21,747 bases of DNA from an uncultured Anaerolineaceae bacterium (GCA_937967805.1 CALBTC010000162.1:1-21747); one strand, 5' to 3'; counted from the first letter of the stretch, positions 7,163 to 14,489 are shown. A program made the numbers and translations. Notes: a model not told the origin generated them from the sequence alone.

Positions 7163-8998
7163 ATGGGTTTTATTCTAGATGGTTTAGACACTGAAGATTA
7201 TGACCGGAGCTACTCGGATCGGGAGCTGTTGGCGCGGATCGTGGGCTATTTTCGGCCGTATTCGCGGCAGATGGTCCTGGTGGCGGTGATGATTACCTTG
7301 AACTCGGTTGCCGGCACGGCCGGACCGATTATCATTGCCCGGGCAATTGATCTGATTGCTGCCGATCCCGCCACGCGCACAATGCTGCTGCTGGCCGGCG
7401 GCGTCTCGCTGATGGGGGCGTCGGCCTGGGTGTTTAACTTCATTCGCCAATACTTTTCGGCACGAATTGTAGGCAATGTAGTGTTGCAGCTGCGCGACGA
7501 CGTGTTTGCCGCCACCATCAACCACGACCTCTCCTTTTACGATGAGCATCCCTCAGGCAAGGTGGTGAGCCGGGTCACATCGGACACGCAAGATTTTGCC
7601 GCGGTGGTTGATTTGTCGCTCAACTTGCTCAGCCAGGTGCTGCTGGTGCTCATCCTGACGGGTTGGCTGTTTAGCATCAACGTCTGGCTGACGCTGATTC
7701 TCATTGGCATGACGCCGCTGGCGGTGGCCATTGCCCTGGGCTTCCGCAGCATTGCCCGCCGGGTAACCCAGGATGCGCGCCGGGTGACGGCCAAAATCAA
7801 CGCCCAGATTCAGGAATCGGTGAGTGGCATCATTGTGGCCAAAGGATTCCGGCAGGAGGGAGCCATCTACGAAACGTTCCATGCCAACAACAAGCAAGGA
7901 TACAGTGTGGGGCTGCGGCGCGGGCTGGTGCTTATGTCGATCTTCCCGATTATGGTGATGGCTTCTGGGGTGGGTACGGCCGTTCTCGTTTACACCGGCG
8001 GATTGGCCACGCTGCCGGATTCGTTCCTGGGCGGGCTGGCCGGTTTGTCACCTGGAGATTGGTATTTGTACATGCAGGCCGTCGGCTTTTACTGGTTCCC
8101 CATGACCAGCATTGCCTCTTTCTGGAGCCAGTTCCAGGATGGCCTGTCCGCCTCCGAACGTGTGTTTGCCCTGATTGATTTGGAGCCAAAAGTGGAACAG
8201 ACCGCTGCCCGCCGGTTGGACGGTGCTTTACAGGGTGAGATTCGCTTTGAAAACGTGCGCTTCAGCTATACCGATAAAGAAACGGTGCTGCCCGATTTTT
8301 CCTTAACGATTGCCCCCGGCGAAACGGTGGCCCTGGTAGGGCACACGGGCGCGGGCAAAAGCTCAATTGCCAAGCTGATCAACCGCTTTTATGAGTTTCA
8401 GGACGGCCGTATCCTGGTAGACGGTCACGATATTCGCACGCTTGAATTGGGCAGCTACCGGCAGCAAATTGGGCTGGTGCCCCAGGAGCCCTTCCTCTTT
8501 TCCGGCACTATTCGCGACAATATTCGCTACGGCCGTCCCGATGCCGACGATGAACAGGTACTTAAGGCTGCTAACCGGATTAGCCAGGGGGAATGGCTGC
8601 ACGGGCTGGCGTCTGGGCTGGATACCGATGTGGGCGAACGGGGCAGCAATCTTTCCATGGGGCAGCGCCAGTTGGTGGCCATGGCCCGGGTACTGCTCAA
8701 AAATCCGGCTATCTTCATTTTGGATGAGGCGACGGCCAGCGTAGATCCCTTCACCGAGACGCAAATTCAGGAGGGGCTGGACGTGGTGATGAGCGAACGG
8801 ACCGCCATTGTTATTGCTCACCGGCTGAGTACGGTAAAAAATGCGGACCGGATCATTGTAATGGCGAACGGCCGTATCATCGAAGAAGGCACGCATGACA
8901 GCCTCATGGCCGACAGCGGCCACTATGCCGAGCTGTACAACACCTACTTCCGGCACCAATCTTTGGAATACATTAATGCGGTTGGTTTACAAGAGTAA
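7163..8998 (+). CDS. ABC exporter half-transporter, catalytic subunit 2
   Basis: A 611-residue six-helix membrane domain plus nucleotide-binding domain. Walker A GHTGAGKS (393-400), signature LSMGQ (497-501, second Gly of LSGGQ replaced by Met), Walker B with canonical Glu522 (ILDEATASVD), and H-loop His553. In a head-to-tail dimer its altered signature meets subunit 1's Asp510, giving one degenerate site, while its own Walker A/B meets subunit 1's intact LSGGQ, giving one active site. The ATG at 7163 has AGAGG six bases upstream; this ribosome-binding site is part of an ACAGAGGGCACAGAGG direct repeat (7141-7156). It is co-transcribed with subunit 1 and closed by the hairpin at 9006-9037. A loop of about 30 residues (GGLATLPDSFLGGLAGLSPGD) between late membrane helices is somewhat long. 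Confidence 0.94.
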   Translation: MGFILDGLDTEDYDRSYSDRELLARIVGYFRPYSRQMVLVAVMITLNSVAGTAGPIIIARAIDLIAADPATRTMLLLAGGVSLMGASAWVFNFIRQYFSARIVGNVVLQLRDDVFAATINHDLSFYDEHPSGKVVSRVTSDTQDFAAVVDLSLNLLSQVLLVLILTGWLFSINVWLTLILIGMTPLAVAIALGFRSIARRVTQDARRVTAKINAQIQESVSGIIVAKGFRQEGAIYETFHANNKQGYSVGLRRGLVLMSIFPIMVMASGVGTAVLVYTGGLATLPDSFLGGLAGLSPGDWYLYMQAVGFYWFPMTSIASFWSQFQDGLSASERVFALIDLEPKVEQTAARRLDGALQGEIRFENVRFSYTDKETVLPDFSLTIAPGETVALVGHTGAGKSSIAKLINRFYEFQDGRILVDGHDIRTLELGSYRQQIGLVPQEPFLFSGTIRDNIRYGRPDADDEQVLKAANRISQGEWLHGLASGLDTDVGERGSNLSMGQRQLVAMARVLLKNPAIFILDEATASVDPFTETQIQEGLDVVMSERTAIVIAHRLSTVKNADRIIVMANGRIIEEGTHDSLMADSGHYAELYNTYFRHQSLEYINAVGLQE

Positions 8999-9005
8999 AT
9001 TTGTG

Positions 9006-9037
9006 AAGAACGGCCGTCTGAGCAGACGGCCGTTCTT
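9006..9037. terminator. perfect 14-bp hairpin built from two ACGGCCGT octamers
   Basis: AAGAACGGCCGTCT (9006-9019) and AGACGGCCGTTCTT (9024-9037) are exact reverse complements around a GAGC loop. It fills the gap between the convergent ABC exporter and LysM genes, so it probably terminates both transcripts; T-rich ends are short (TTCTTACTT on the plus strand). Each arm contains a full copy of the window's over-represented octamer. Confidence 0.8.
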
Positions 9038-9047
9038 ACTTAACTGC

Positions 9048-9962
9048 CTATCCTCGACCTTCGAGCGTTTCACAATACCGATTGTTGGCCTCATTTTCCT
9101 CAGGTACTACATTGTAAGCATCTACCGTAATACAAATCTCACATTCCAATTGGATACAACTGCTTAATTGCTGAGTGGTCAAGGAAAAAGACTGGACGAC
9201 GCCTGGCGCCAGGTCGGCTACTGTCTGCTCAATTCCTGCTCCTGAGCTTGCCGTGAACTGGATCTGGATGCCAAAAGGACCGGTATTGGCAGAACCGATA
9301 TTGGCCACAGCAAAAGTGGGCCAATCAGGCGAACCGTTGACAATGTCTGGTAAAGGTGTTGGTTCTGTGACTGTCACCGTTACAGTTATGGTCTCGATCG
9401 GCTCCACAACGGGCGTCGTTTCCACAGTTGGGTCAGGCCTGCCGATAAACAGATCCGGCAGCCAGATTTGGCTGTAGGCCAGCAGCTCGCCGTACAGGCA
9501 GTTGACTTGCCGAATGGTTTCCACGGTGCTGCCGGTTTCGCGGGCCAGTGAAAAGAGCGTGTTACCTGGCTGCACCGTGTACAAATGCCAGCCATATGGC
9601 ACTTGCGGGCACACCGGCGGCGATTCCACCAGAGGCGGATCAGGCGTAATGGGTTGTTTGGCGCTGCTGGTTTCACCTGAATCTGATTCTTCTGTCTGGG
9701 TGGGAACGGCCGTTGCCGTTGGCACCAGGCTGGGTGTAGGTTGTACAGTGGCGGCTGCGGCCGTCAGGGTGGCAAAAACCCCGGCGAAGGGATCATCATT
9801 TGGCTCATATTGAGCCGTCCTGTCAACAACTTCCAGCGCAAAAAAACCGGCGATACTCGCAAGGACAATGGGTATCAACACATACCGGATAATCCACATG
9901 AGAAGGTTTTCCTGAACTTCTATTTGCTCTTCATTTTGTTTTTCACGGCTTACTTCTGTCAT
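9048..9962 (-). CDS. membrane-anchored LysM protein with CARDB-like C-terminal domain
   Basis: A 304-residue protein. Residues 1-20 are charged and cytoplasmic, 22-45 form one membrane helix (signal anchor), 75-120 are Pro/Thr/Ser-rich and look like a wall-spanning linker, 128-170 form a LysM domain (YTVQPGNTLFSLARETGSTV), a TVTVTVT strand repeat follows, and 210-299 resemble a CARDB/immunoglobulin-like fold ending in NEANNRYCETL. LysM domains bind N-acetylglucosamine-containing glycans such as peptidoglycan, so the protein probably sits in the envelope. The ATG at 9962 has GGAG six bases upstream; the TTG at 9977 lies upstream of that site. It is divergent from the next gene and has no catalytic domain. 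Confidence 0.85.
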   Translation of the reverse strand: MTEVSREKQNEEQIEVQENLLMWIIRYVLIPIVLASIAGFFALEVVDRTAQYEPNDDPFAGVFATLTAAAATVQPTPSLVPTATAVPTQTEESDSGETSSAKQPITPDPPLVESPPVCPQVPYGWHLYTVQPGNTLFSLARETGSTVETIRQVNCLYGELLAYSQIWLPDLFIGRPDPTVETTPVVEPIETITVTVTVTEPTPLPDIVNGSPDWPTFAVANIGSANTGPFGIQIQFTASSGAGIEQTVADLAPGVVQSFSLTTQQLSSCIQLECEICITVDAYNVVPEENEANNRYCETLEGRG

Positions 9963-10110
9963 TATCTTCTCCCTCAAAACAAAATTACGCTACAAGCACG
10001 TTTTGTAATAAACTGGACCCGCGTATCATATTGAACGAGGAAGCGGTCGTGATTTCCTGCAAAAAAAGCCAGCTTCCCTGGAGATCAGGCAGTTTAAACA
10101 AAGGAAATTG

Positions 10111-10749
10111 ATGCCCAAACAAAACCGAGTTACGCCAGATGGACAAATCATAGCTACCAGCGCCCGCGGTACCTTCATGGGTAATCGCGGCATTTTGCAC
10201 AATGCGCAGCAAGAAATTGTGAAACCCTTTGCTCACAAAGCCTGGATCATTTGCCGGCTCAGCTTCAAAGGGCGCCGGCGTAAGCTAATGCAGCCAGGCA
10301 AATATACCGAGCTGTTCTTTTTGGACGAGGCGACGGCATTGGCCGCCGGGCACCGCCCCTGCTTTGAATGCCGCCGGGCAGGTGCACGCGCGTTTAAGGA
10401 TGCCTGGCTGGCCGGCAATCCACAGCTTGGTTTTGATGATTCGGTGAGTGTGCGTGAATTGGATGGTGTGCTACACGCAGAACGATTGACGGATGCCTAC
10501 TACATTAAGGATAGAAAGAAGCGAACCTTCTTGGTCGCTCTCGACACCCTTCCCAACGGCACATTTATTTTGCAGGAGGAACGGCCGTATCTGGTGTGGG
10601 AAGATGCCCTGCTGCCCTGGTCGCCGGCCGGGTATGGCTCCCCCCAATCCCGACCCAGAGGTGTGCAAACGGCAGTGCTAACGCCACCGTCAACGGTAGC
10701 TGCCCTGGCGCATAGCTATTTACCGGAGCTGCATGAATCAGCTTTTTAA
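10111..10749 (+). CDS. conserved protein of unknown function with Ada-like HRPCxEC motif
   Basis: A 212-residue soluble protein that I take to be a conserved uncharacterised family: it opens QNRVTPDGQIIATSARGTFM and contains FKGRRRKLMQPGKYTELFFL. Residues 72-88 (DEATALAAGHRPCFECR) resemble the second half of the zinc-binding domain of Ada methyltransferases (A-x-AGxRPCxxC), but the first Cys pair of Ada is not seen, so metal binding is uncertain. The ATG at 10111 follows AGGA by five bases; the TTG just before it is a poorer start. It ends 12 bp from the stop of a convergent gene with no terminator between. No membrane segment or signal peptide. The function is not known. Confidence 0.75.
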   Translation: MPKQNRVTPDGQIIATSARGTFMGNRGILHNAQQEIVKPFAHKAWIICRLSFKGRRRKLMQPGKYTELFFLDEATALAAGHRPCFECRRAGARAFKDAWLAGNPQLGFDDSVSVRELDGVLHAERLTDAYYIKDRKKRTFLVALDTLPNGTFILQEERPYLVWEDALLPWSPAGYGSPQSRPRGVQTAVLTPPSTVAALAHSYLPELHESAF

Positions 10750-10761
10750 GAAGCAGTGATG

Positions 10762-11229
10762 CTAGGTAGGGAGGAGTTTTTCCTGGGAGACGGCCGTTTC
10801 CAGCGCTTCCCCCTTTTCCGGGGTGAACGGGCCGCTGGTGTGCCACAACACAGTTCCCTGCCGGTCAAACAGAAAGACCCAAATTTGATCTTCTGTGGTG
10901 ATGTTGAGGGCTTGCTTGAACGGCCGTTTGTCCATATACAGCGTAATCGTGCGGCGGCGGGTAGCGTCGTTGGGAATCCCCGCCCGCATCCCCTCGTTGA
11001 TGAAAGTGCGCGCCAGAAAGTTCATTCGCTGAAGGGTAGGGAATTCGTAATACTCAACATCCGGCGTACGCTGCCGCAAGGCCTCGGCCAGCGGGACCCA
11101 GGTGTCCACGTCTCGTTGTTGCCACTGCTGGAAGGCGACAAAAACCAGGTTTAGCTCCCCGGCAAAGTCGTCGGGGAAAGTGAGCGATTGTTGGGCCAGA
11201 TTAGACCCCTGAACAGTTGGTAGCTGCAT
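10762..11229 (-). CDS. thioredoxin-fold-like / ATP10-like protein
   Basis: A 155-residue soluble protein without a CxxC motif. The arrangement is a beta strand (ELNLVFVAF) then a helix, an EYYEFPTLQR segment, a second helix, then YMDKRPFKQALNI and IWVFLFDRQGTVLWHTSGPFT. This order resembles the mitochondrial ATP10 / AhpC-like thioredoxin fold, with the conserved V-F-L-x-D-x-x-G-x-x-x-W strand. It is a weak fold-level match with no assigned activity. It starts 13 bp after the TspO-like gene on the same strand and is probably translated from the same transcript; AAGGAAG lies about ten bases before the ATG. A TTG at 11235 is possible but too close to that site. Confidence 0.65.
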   Translation of the reverse strand: MQLPTVQGSNLAQQSLTFPDDFAGELNLVFVAFQQWQQRDVDTWVPLAEALRQRTPDVEYYEFPTLQRMNFLARTFINEGMRAGIPNDATRRRTITLYMDKRPFKQALNITTEDQIWVFLFDRQGTVLWHTSGPFTPEKGEALETAVSQEKLLPT

Positions 11230-11242
11230 GGTCAAACTTCCT

Positions 11243-12049
11243 TTAGGCGGGCTTGGTGCGTGCCGTCGTTTTCGGTGTTACTTCGCGGGTGCGCCAATAG
11301 CCGACCAGGGCCAGGACAAGAATGAGGGCGGCGGCGATAACGGCCGTATTGGCCACAATCGCCACGTCAGCCTGCGCTGCGCGAATGCCAAACAAGGCCC
11401 AAATGAGCACGCCAGCATAAGATAAATTGCGACGGTTGAACAAGAGCAGGCCGGCAACAACCACAGCCACCATCATCATGATTGCTGACCAGGTTGGTTC
11501 AGCAATGCCGAAGCCGTTCCAGCCCAAATAGTTGGCCACGCTGGCGACGTTGGCAATGGTGGCGACGGTAATCCAGCCCAGGTAAATGCTAAACGGGAAC
11601 TGCATCAGCGCCTTGTCTGCTAGAGTCAGCGACGGGTCCGGCTTGCCAATTGCCAGGCGACGGTAAATGACGATGAGCGTCACCAGCAGGCTGAGCATAA
11701 TAAACACCGACAGCGCGTAAAAGCCGTAATGCCAGGAAAACAGCCAGGCGATGTTGGCCACGCTGCTGGCGGCAAAGGCGTAGCCAATCTTGCCAACCAG
11801 CGGGTTGTTTCGCTGCGCCGGCAAAGCCTGGTAAATGATGAAGCCCAGCAGGGCCAGATAGATCAGACTCCAGATGGAAAAGGTGTATCCGGCGGGCGTG
11901 AAGAAGGAAGGCAGGGCATCCGAGATTTCACCGGCGGTACGGCCGTTCAAAGGCAGCAAGTTGGATAACACGTTCATGGCAAACACCGCAGCAAACGCCA
12001 CGATGTTCACGATTTGTACAGTTTTGAAGGAGGATTTTTGTGTATTCAT
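11243..12049 (-). CDS. TspO/MBR-like tryptophan-rich membrane protein
   Basis: A 268-residue protein with about seven or eight membrane helices. The early segment FFTPAGYTFSIWSLIYLAL matches the TspO/MBR pattern in which a TPxxxxFxIWxxIY stretch precedes a helix, and tryptophans recur at helix ends (NIAWLFSWHYGF, YLGWITV, YLGWNGFG). It is longer than classical five-helix TspO (about 160 residues), like the extended versions in other bacteria. TspO relatives bind porphyrins and stress-related ligands; the function of this longer form is unknown. ATG 12049 is chosen over ATG 12076 because a consensus promoter overlaps the upstream codons and places the transcription start at about 12049, leaving no ribosome-binding site. 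The thioredoxin-like gene follows. Confidence 0.75.
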   Translation of the reverse strand: MNTQKSSFKTVQIVNIVAFAAVFAMNVLSNLLPLNGRTAGEISDALPSFFTPAGYTFSIWSLIYLALLGFIIYQALPAQRNNPLVGKIGYAFAASSVANIAWLFSWHYGFYALSVFIMLSLLVTLIVIYRRLAIGKPDPSLTLADKALMQFPFSIYLGWITVATIANVASVANYLGWNGFGIAEPTWSAIMMMVAVVVAGLLLFNRRNLSYAGVLIWALFGIRAAQADVAIVANTAVIAAALILVLALVGYWRTREVTPKTTARTKPA

Positions 12050-12055
12050 GGTGGC

Positions 12056-12084
12056 ATTGTACAGGTTTTTCGCCATATTGTCAA
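12056..12084 (-). promoter_or_regulatory. consensus promoter giving a probable leaderless transcript
   Basis: On the minus strand, TTGACA (12084-12079), a 17-base spacer and TACAAT (12061-12056) form a near-perfect sigma-70 promoter. Six bases (GCCACC) separate the -10 box from the ATG at 12049, so transcription should start at or within a base or two of the start codon. Confidence 0.75.
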
Positions 12085-12129
12085 GGTATTGTACAGAAAT
12101 CGACTTCTGCTTCCCCCAGAACCCTCAAC

Positions 12130-12200
12130 TGTCATGCCTGCGCAGGCAGGCATCCAGAGGTGTCAATATGCCAAGACCAATGGATTCCCGCCTGCGCGGG
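12130..12200. repeat. REP-like inverted repeat (CCTGCGCAGG type)
   Basis: It begins TGTCATGCCTGCGCAGGCAG, with a perfect inner palindrome GCCTGCGCAGGC (12135-12146), and ends TGGATTCCCGCCTGCGCGGG (12181-12200). The two halves pair imperfectly (CTGCGCAGGCAGGCATCCA against TGGATTCCCGCCTGCGCGG), giving a long hairpin. This form is common among bacterial dispersed repeats of the 'GTCATTCCCGCG...GGAATCCA' type. Its right edge runs directly into the FGE fragment. Confidence 0.75.
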
Positions 12201-12529
12201 GGCAAGACGGCCGTGAATACCCCTGGGGCAATGAATGGAAACCGTATTGCAACACGAGGGAAGCAGGCATTGGCACAACAACCCCAGTTGGCTATTATTC
12301 TCCCTTTGGCGACAGCCCTTATGGTTGTGTGGATATGAGCGGCAATGTTTGGGAATGGACAAACAGTTGGTACGATGAAAAAGAAAAAACTCGCTGCTTG
12401 CGCGGCGGCGCGTTCTTCTTCATTCTGTGGTACTGCCGCGCCGCGTACCGGAACTTCATCATTCCAGGCTACTGGAACTACCGCGTTGGTTTCGGGGTTG
12501 CCGAACATCTCTCCATTTCTGGTTTCTGA
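12200..12529 (+). pseudogene. 5'-truncated FGE-sulfatase/C-type-lectin-fold protein
   Basis: This frame encodes the C-terminal ~105 residues of a formylglycine-generating-enzyme (SUMF1) domain: ARGQDGREYPWGNEW, then GTTTPVGYYSPFGDSPYG, DMSGNVWEWTNSWYDE, RCLRGG and RAAYRN...VGF. Complete domains are over 220 residues; here the N-terminal half is missing and the homology starts exactly where the REP-like repeat ends. The frame stays open upstream (to 12014) but only through the repeat and the antisense of the TspO-like gene, so no sensible N-terminus exists. The last 35 codons look like a DGR variable region. GFGV replaces the usual GFRV, which suggests decay. It is either a relic or a mobile 3' cassette. 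No promoter or ribosome-binding site was found. Confidence 0.75.
12401..12502 (+). other. possible diversity-generating-retroelement variable region (VR)
   Basis: After the conserved RCLRGG, the residues AFFFILWYCRAAYRNFIIPGYWNYRVGF occupy the positions that in DGR target proteins are dominated by Asn-derived (AAC template) codons. Many are NNC or NNT codons (TTC, TTC, TTC, ATT, TAC, TTC, ATC, ATT, TAC, AAC, TAC), as expected from adenine-specific mutation of AAY triplets, and only 12 of the 102 bases are A. Framework residues C-R-A-A, R-N and V-G-F are retained. No reverse transcriptase or template repeat is in the window, so this would be a distant target or a remnant. Confidence 0.5.
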
Positions 12530-12556
12530 TTCCTTCTTTTCTGTTCTTCTGGGGGT

Positions 12557-12574
12557 CTGGGGGCTTGCCCCCAG
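12557..12574 (+). other. hairpin, 7-bp stem and 4-nt loop, downstream of the VR-like region
   Basis: CTGGGGG (12557-12563), loop CTTG and CCCCCAG (12568-12574) form a perfect GC-rich stem 27 bp after the FGE-fragment stop. DGR targets often carry a short stem with a 4-base loop just past the variable region that helps mutagenic homing. No T tract follows, so it is a poor intrinsic terminator. Confidence 0.55.
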
Positions 12575-12603
12575 CGTCTCCAAAAATGGTAGCTCGCCTG
12601 CCA

Positions 12604-12775
12604 TTTGTCATGCTGAGAGAGGCCACAGCGCGGTGCGACTGCTCTGAGAATACAGAAGCAAATGCCTTGTTTCTGAGTAGTGAAACGAAGCATCCCTACA
12701 AGCTTTGTCTTTCGCGGGCATTACTTTTGAAGGAGCAACCTCAGAGGGATTCTTCCCTTCGGTCAGAATGACAAA
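12604..12775. mobile_element. 172-bp MITE-like element with 13-bp terminal inverted repeats
   Basis: The ends TTTGTCATGCTGA (12604-12616) and TCAGAATGACAAA (12763-12775) are inverted repeats with one mismatch. The right end contains GGGATTCTTCCCTTCGGTCAG, of the 'GTCATTCTGA...GAAGAATCC' dispersed-repeat type seen in many environmental genomes. It has no coding capacity and ends one base before the stop codon of the ABC ATPase gene. No clear target duplication was found. Confidence 0.7.
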
Positions 12776-12776
12776 A

Positions 12777-14462
12777 TCATGCGGGCACCTTGCCCCCCAC
12801 TTGCTCAATCGTCTCCACCAAACGGCCGTCTTCCAACACGTACACTAAATCTACCGCCTCAATCACCTTGGGATCGTGGCTGGCAATGAGCACGGTGACG
12901 CCGGTCTGCGCCACAATGCTGCGCAGCAGGGCGATGATGGCGTAGCCCGTGGCCGTGTCCAGCTGGCCGGTCGGTTCGTCGGCCAGGATGAGCGACGGCT
13001 TGTTGGCCAGCGCCCGCGCCAATGCAATGCGCTGCTGCTCGCCGCCGGACAGTTCATACGTGCGGTGGTTGGCCCGGGCCGACAGCTTCACCAGTTCCAG
13101 TACCTCGTCCACGCGCTGCTTGCGCTCTTTGGCGCCGGCCTTCACCAGACGCAGCGGCGCTTCGATGTTTTCCCGCGCGCTCAAAAAGGGCAGCAGGCCA
13201 AACGTCTGAAAGACAAAGCCAATCTCGTTGCGGCGCAAATTGATCCGCTCGGACTCGCTCATTTGGGCCAACGGCCGTCCCGCAATCAAAATCTCCCCCT
13301 CGGTTGGCTCGTCCAGCCCGGCGATGTGGTTCAGCAGCGTCGTCTTGCCGCTGCCAGACGGCCCTTTCACCGTGGCCATGATGCCGCTGGGGATGTTCAG
13401 GCTGACGTTTTGCACCGCAATCACGTCTTCTGCGCCCACTTTGTAGATGCGGGTGAGGTGCTGTACGGAAACGGCCGTTTTCCGGCGGGCCAACGGGTGA
13501 TGACGGACAACCGTTTCCTCTTCGTATTCAGATTGGCCCAGGCGCGGCGGCCGCCACACGTCGCCGTTTTCGCTGCCGTCCTGGGCGGTGGCCAACGCCT
13601 TGTTCACCTCTGGCCAGACGGACAGATGGGCCTCTTCCAGCCGCACCTTCACCCGGTTTTTCATCTCCAGATTTTCGATGTACGGTTGAGGAATTTGCAG
13701 GCGGCCGGCCCGGTCCAGGATCACCCACTCTTCTTCTTGCAGTTCGCCGCTGGCCAGGTCCACTTCGCGCCGGATTTCTGAGCTGGTACGGCCGTCGCGA
13801 ATCGCCACCACCCGGTCTACCTTGTTGGCCACCCGCTGGTCGTGGGTGACGATCACAATCGTCGTGCCGTACGCCTGGTTGATGCGGCGCAGCGCGGCAA
13901 AGATTTCGTCGGCGGAAGCGGTGTCTACCTGGCCGGTTGGCTCATCGGCCAGTAAAAGCGGCGGATTGTTGGCCAGGGCAATGGCCAGCGCCACCCGCTG
14001 CTGCTGCCCGCCAGAAAGCCGGTCCGGGCGAAAATCGGCCCGGTCAGACAAATTGACCATCTTCAGGAGCTCCAGGGCGCGCTCTTTGCGCTGCCGGGCG
14101 CTGCCGCCGGCGAGCATCATCGGCAGCTCCACGTTTTCCCGCGCTGTCAGGTAGGGCAGCAGGTTGCGCGCCGGCTGCTGCCACACAAAACCGACCACGT
14201 TACGCTTGTACGCCACGCGCTCCCGGTCAGAAATCTTCAGCAAATCCTGGCCGTTAACGCTGATCTTGCCCGCGCTGGGCTCATCCAGCCCGCCAATCAC
14301 GTTGAGCAGGGTCGATTTGCCCGAGCCGGAGGCACCAACCAGGGCCATCATTTCGCTCTTTTCCACGGCCAAGTCCAGTCCCTGCAAAGCGACCACTTCC
14401 AGATCGGCTACCTTATAAATTTTGACTAGATTATCGCAATAAATAAATGAATTAGTTGACAT
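12777..14462 (-). CDS. tandem ABC ATPase (LolD/MacB type) with AbrB-like linker
   Basis: A 561-residue protein with two complete nucleotide-binding domains. NBD1: Walker A GASGSGKS (43-50), LSGGQ (149-153), LLLADEP (169-175), His207. NBD2: Walker A GPSGSGKT (367-374), LSGGE (471-475), LILADEP (491-497), His529. Both carry the catalytic Glu and the ADEPTGQ(V/L)DT stretch typical of MacB/LolD/FtsE ATPases. The linker (about 240-285) contains VILDRAGRLQIPQPYIENL, which resembles a SpoVT/AbrB swapped-hairpin half. GAGG stands five bases before the ATG. Since two distinct FtsX-type permeases lie just upstream, the fused ATPase probably powers a heterodimeric mechanotransmission complex. It is the last gene of the cluster; its stop abuts a MITE-like element. 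Confidence 0.93.
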   Translation of the reverse strand: MSTNSFIYCDNLVKIYKVADLEVVALQGLDLAVEKSEMMALVGASGSGKSTLLNVIGGLDEPSAGKISVNGQDLLKISDRERVAYKRNVVGFVWQQPARNLLPYLTARENVELPMMLAGGSARQRKERALELLKMVNLSDRADFRPDRLSGGQQQRVALAIALANNPPLLLADEPTGQVDTASADEIFAALRRINQAYGTTIVIVTHDQRVANKVDRVVAIRDGRTSSEIRREVDLASGELQEEEWVILDRAGRLQIPQPYIENLEMKNRVKVRLEEAHLSVWPEVNKALATAQDGSENGDVWRPPRLGQSEYEEETVVRHHPLARRKTAVSVQHLTRIYKVGAEDVIAVQNVSLNIPSGIMATVKGPSGSGKTTLLNHIAGLDEPTEGEILIAGRPLAQMSESERINLRRNEIGFVFQTFGLLPFLSARENIEAPLRLVKAGAKERKQRVDEVLELVKLSARANHRTYELSGGEQQRIALARALANKPSLILADEPTGQLDTATGYAIIALLRSIVAQTGVTVLIASHDPKVIEAVDLVYVLEDGRLVETIEQVGGKVPA

Positions 14463-14489
14463 AAATGCCTCGTTTGTTACATCGATTTA

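Noticed and set aside
9998..10030. Possible promoter TTGTAA ... TATCAT before the Ada-motif gene
   Set aside because: Neither box is close to consensus at a good spacing, so I do not call it.
12014..12199. In-frame upstream extension of the FGE fragment as a true N-terminus
   Set aside because: It consists of antisense to the TspO-like gene, its promoter and the REP-like repeat, so it is not a credible protein domain.
12557..12574. GC hairpin as an intrinsic terminator of the FGE fragment
   Set aside because: No run of T follows the stem; a DGR-type structural element or a simple repeat fits better.
12876..13781. Plus-strand 301-codon ORF opposite the tandem ABC ATPase
   Set aside because: It is an antisense shadow produced by the GC-rich codons of the ATPase; no motif or ribosome-binding site supports it.
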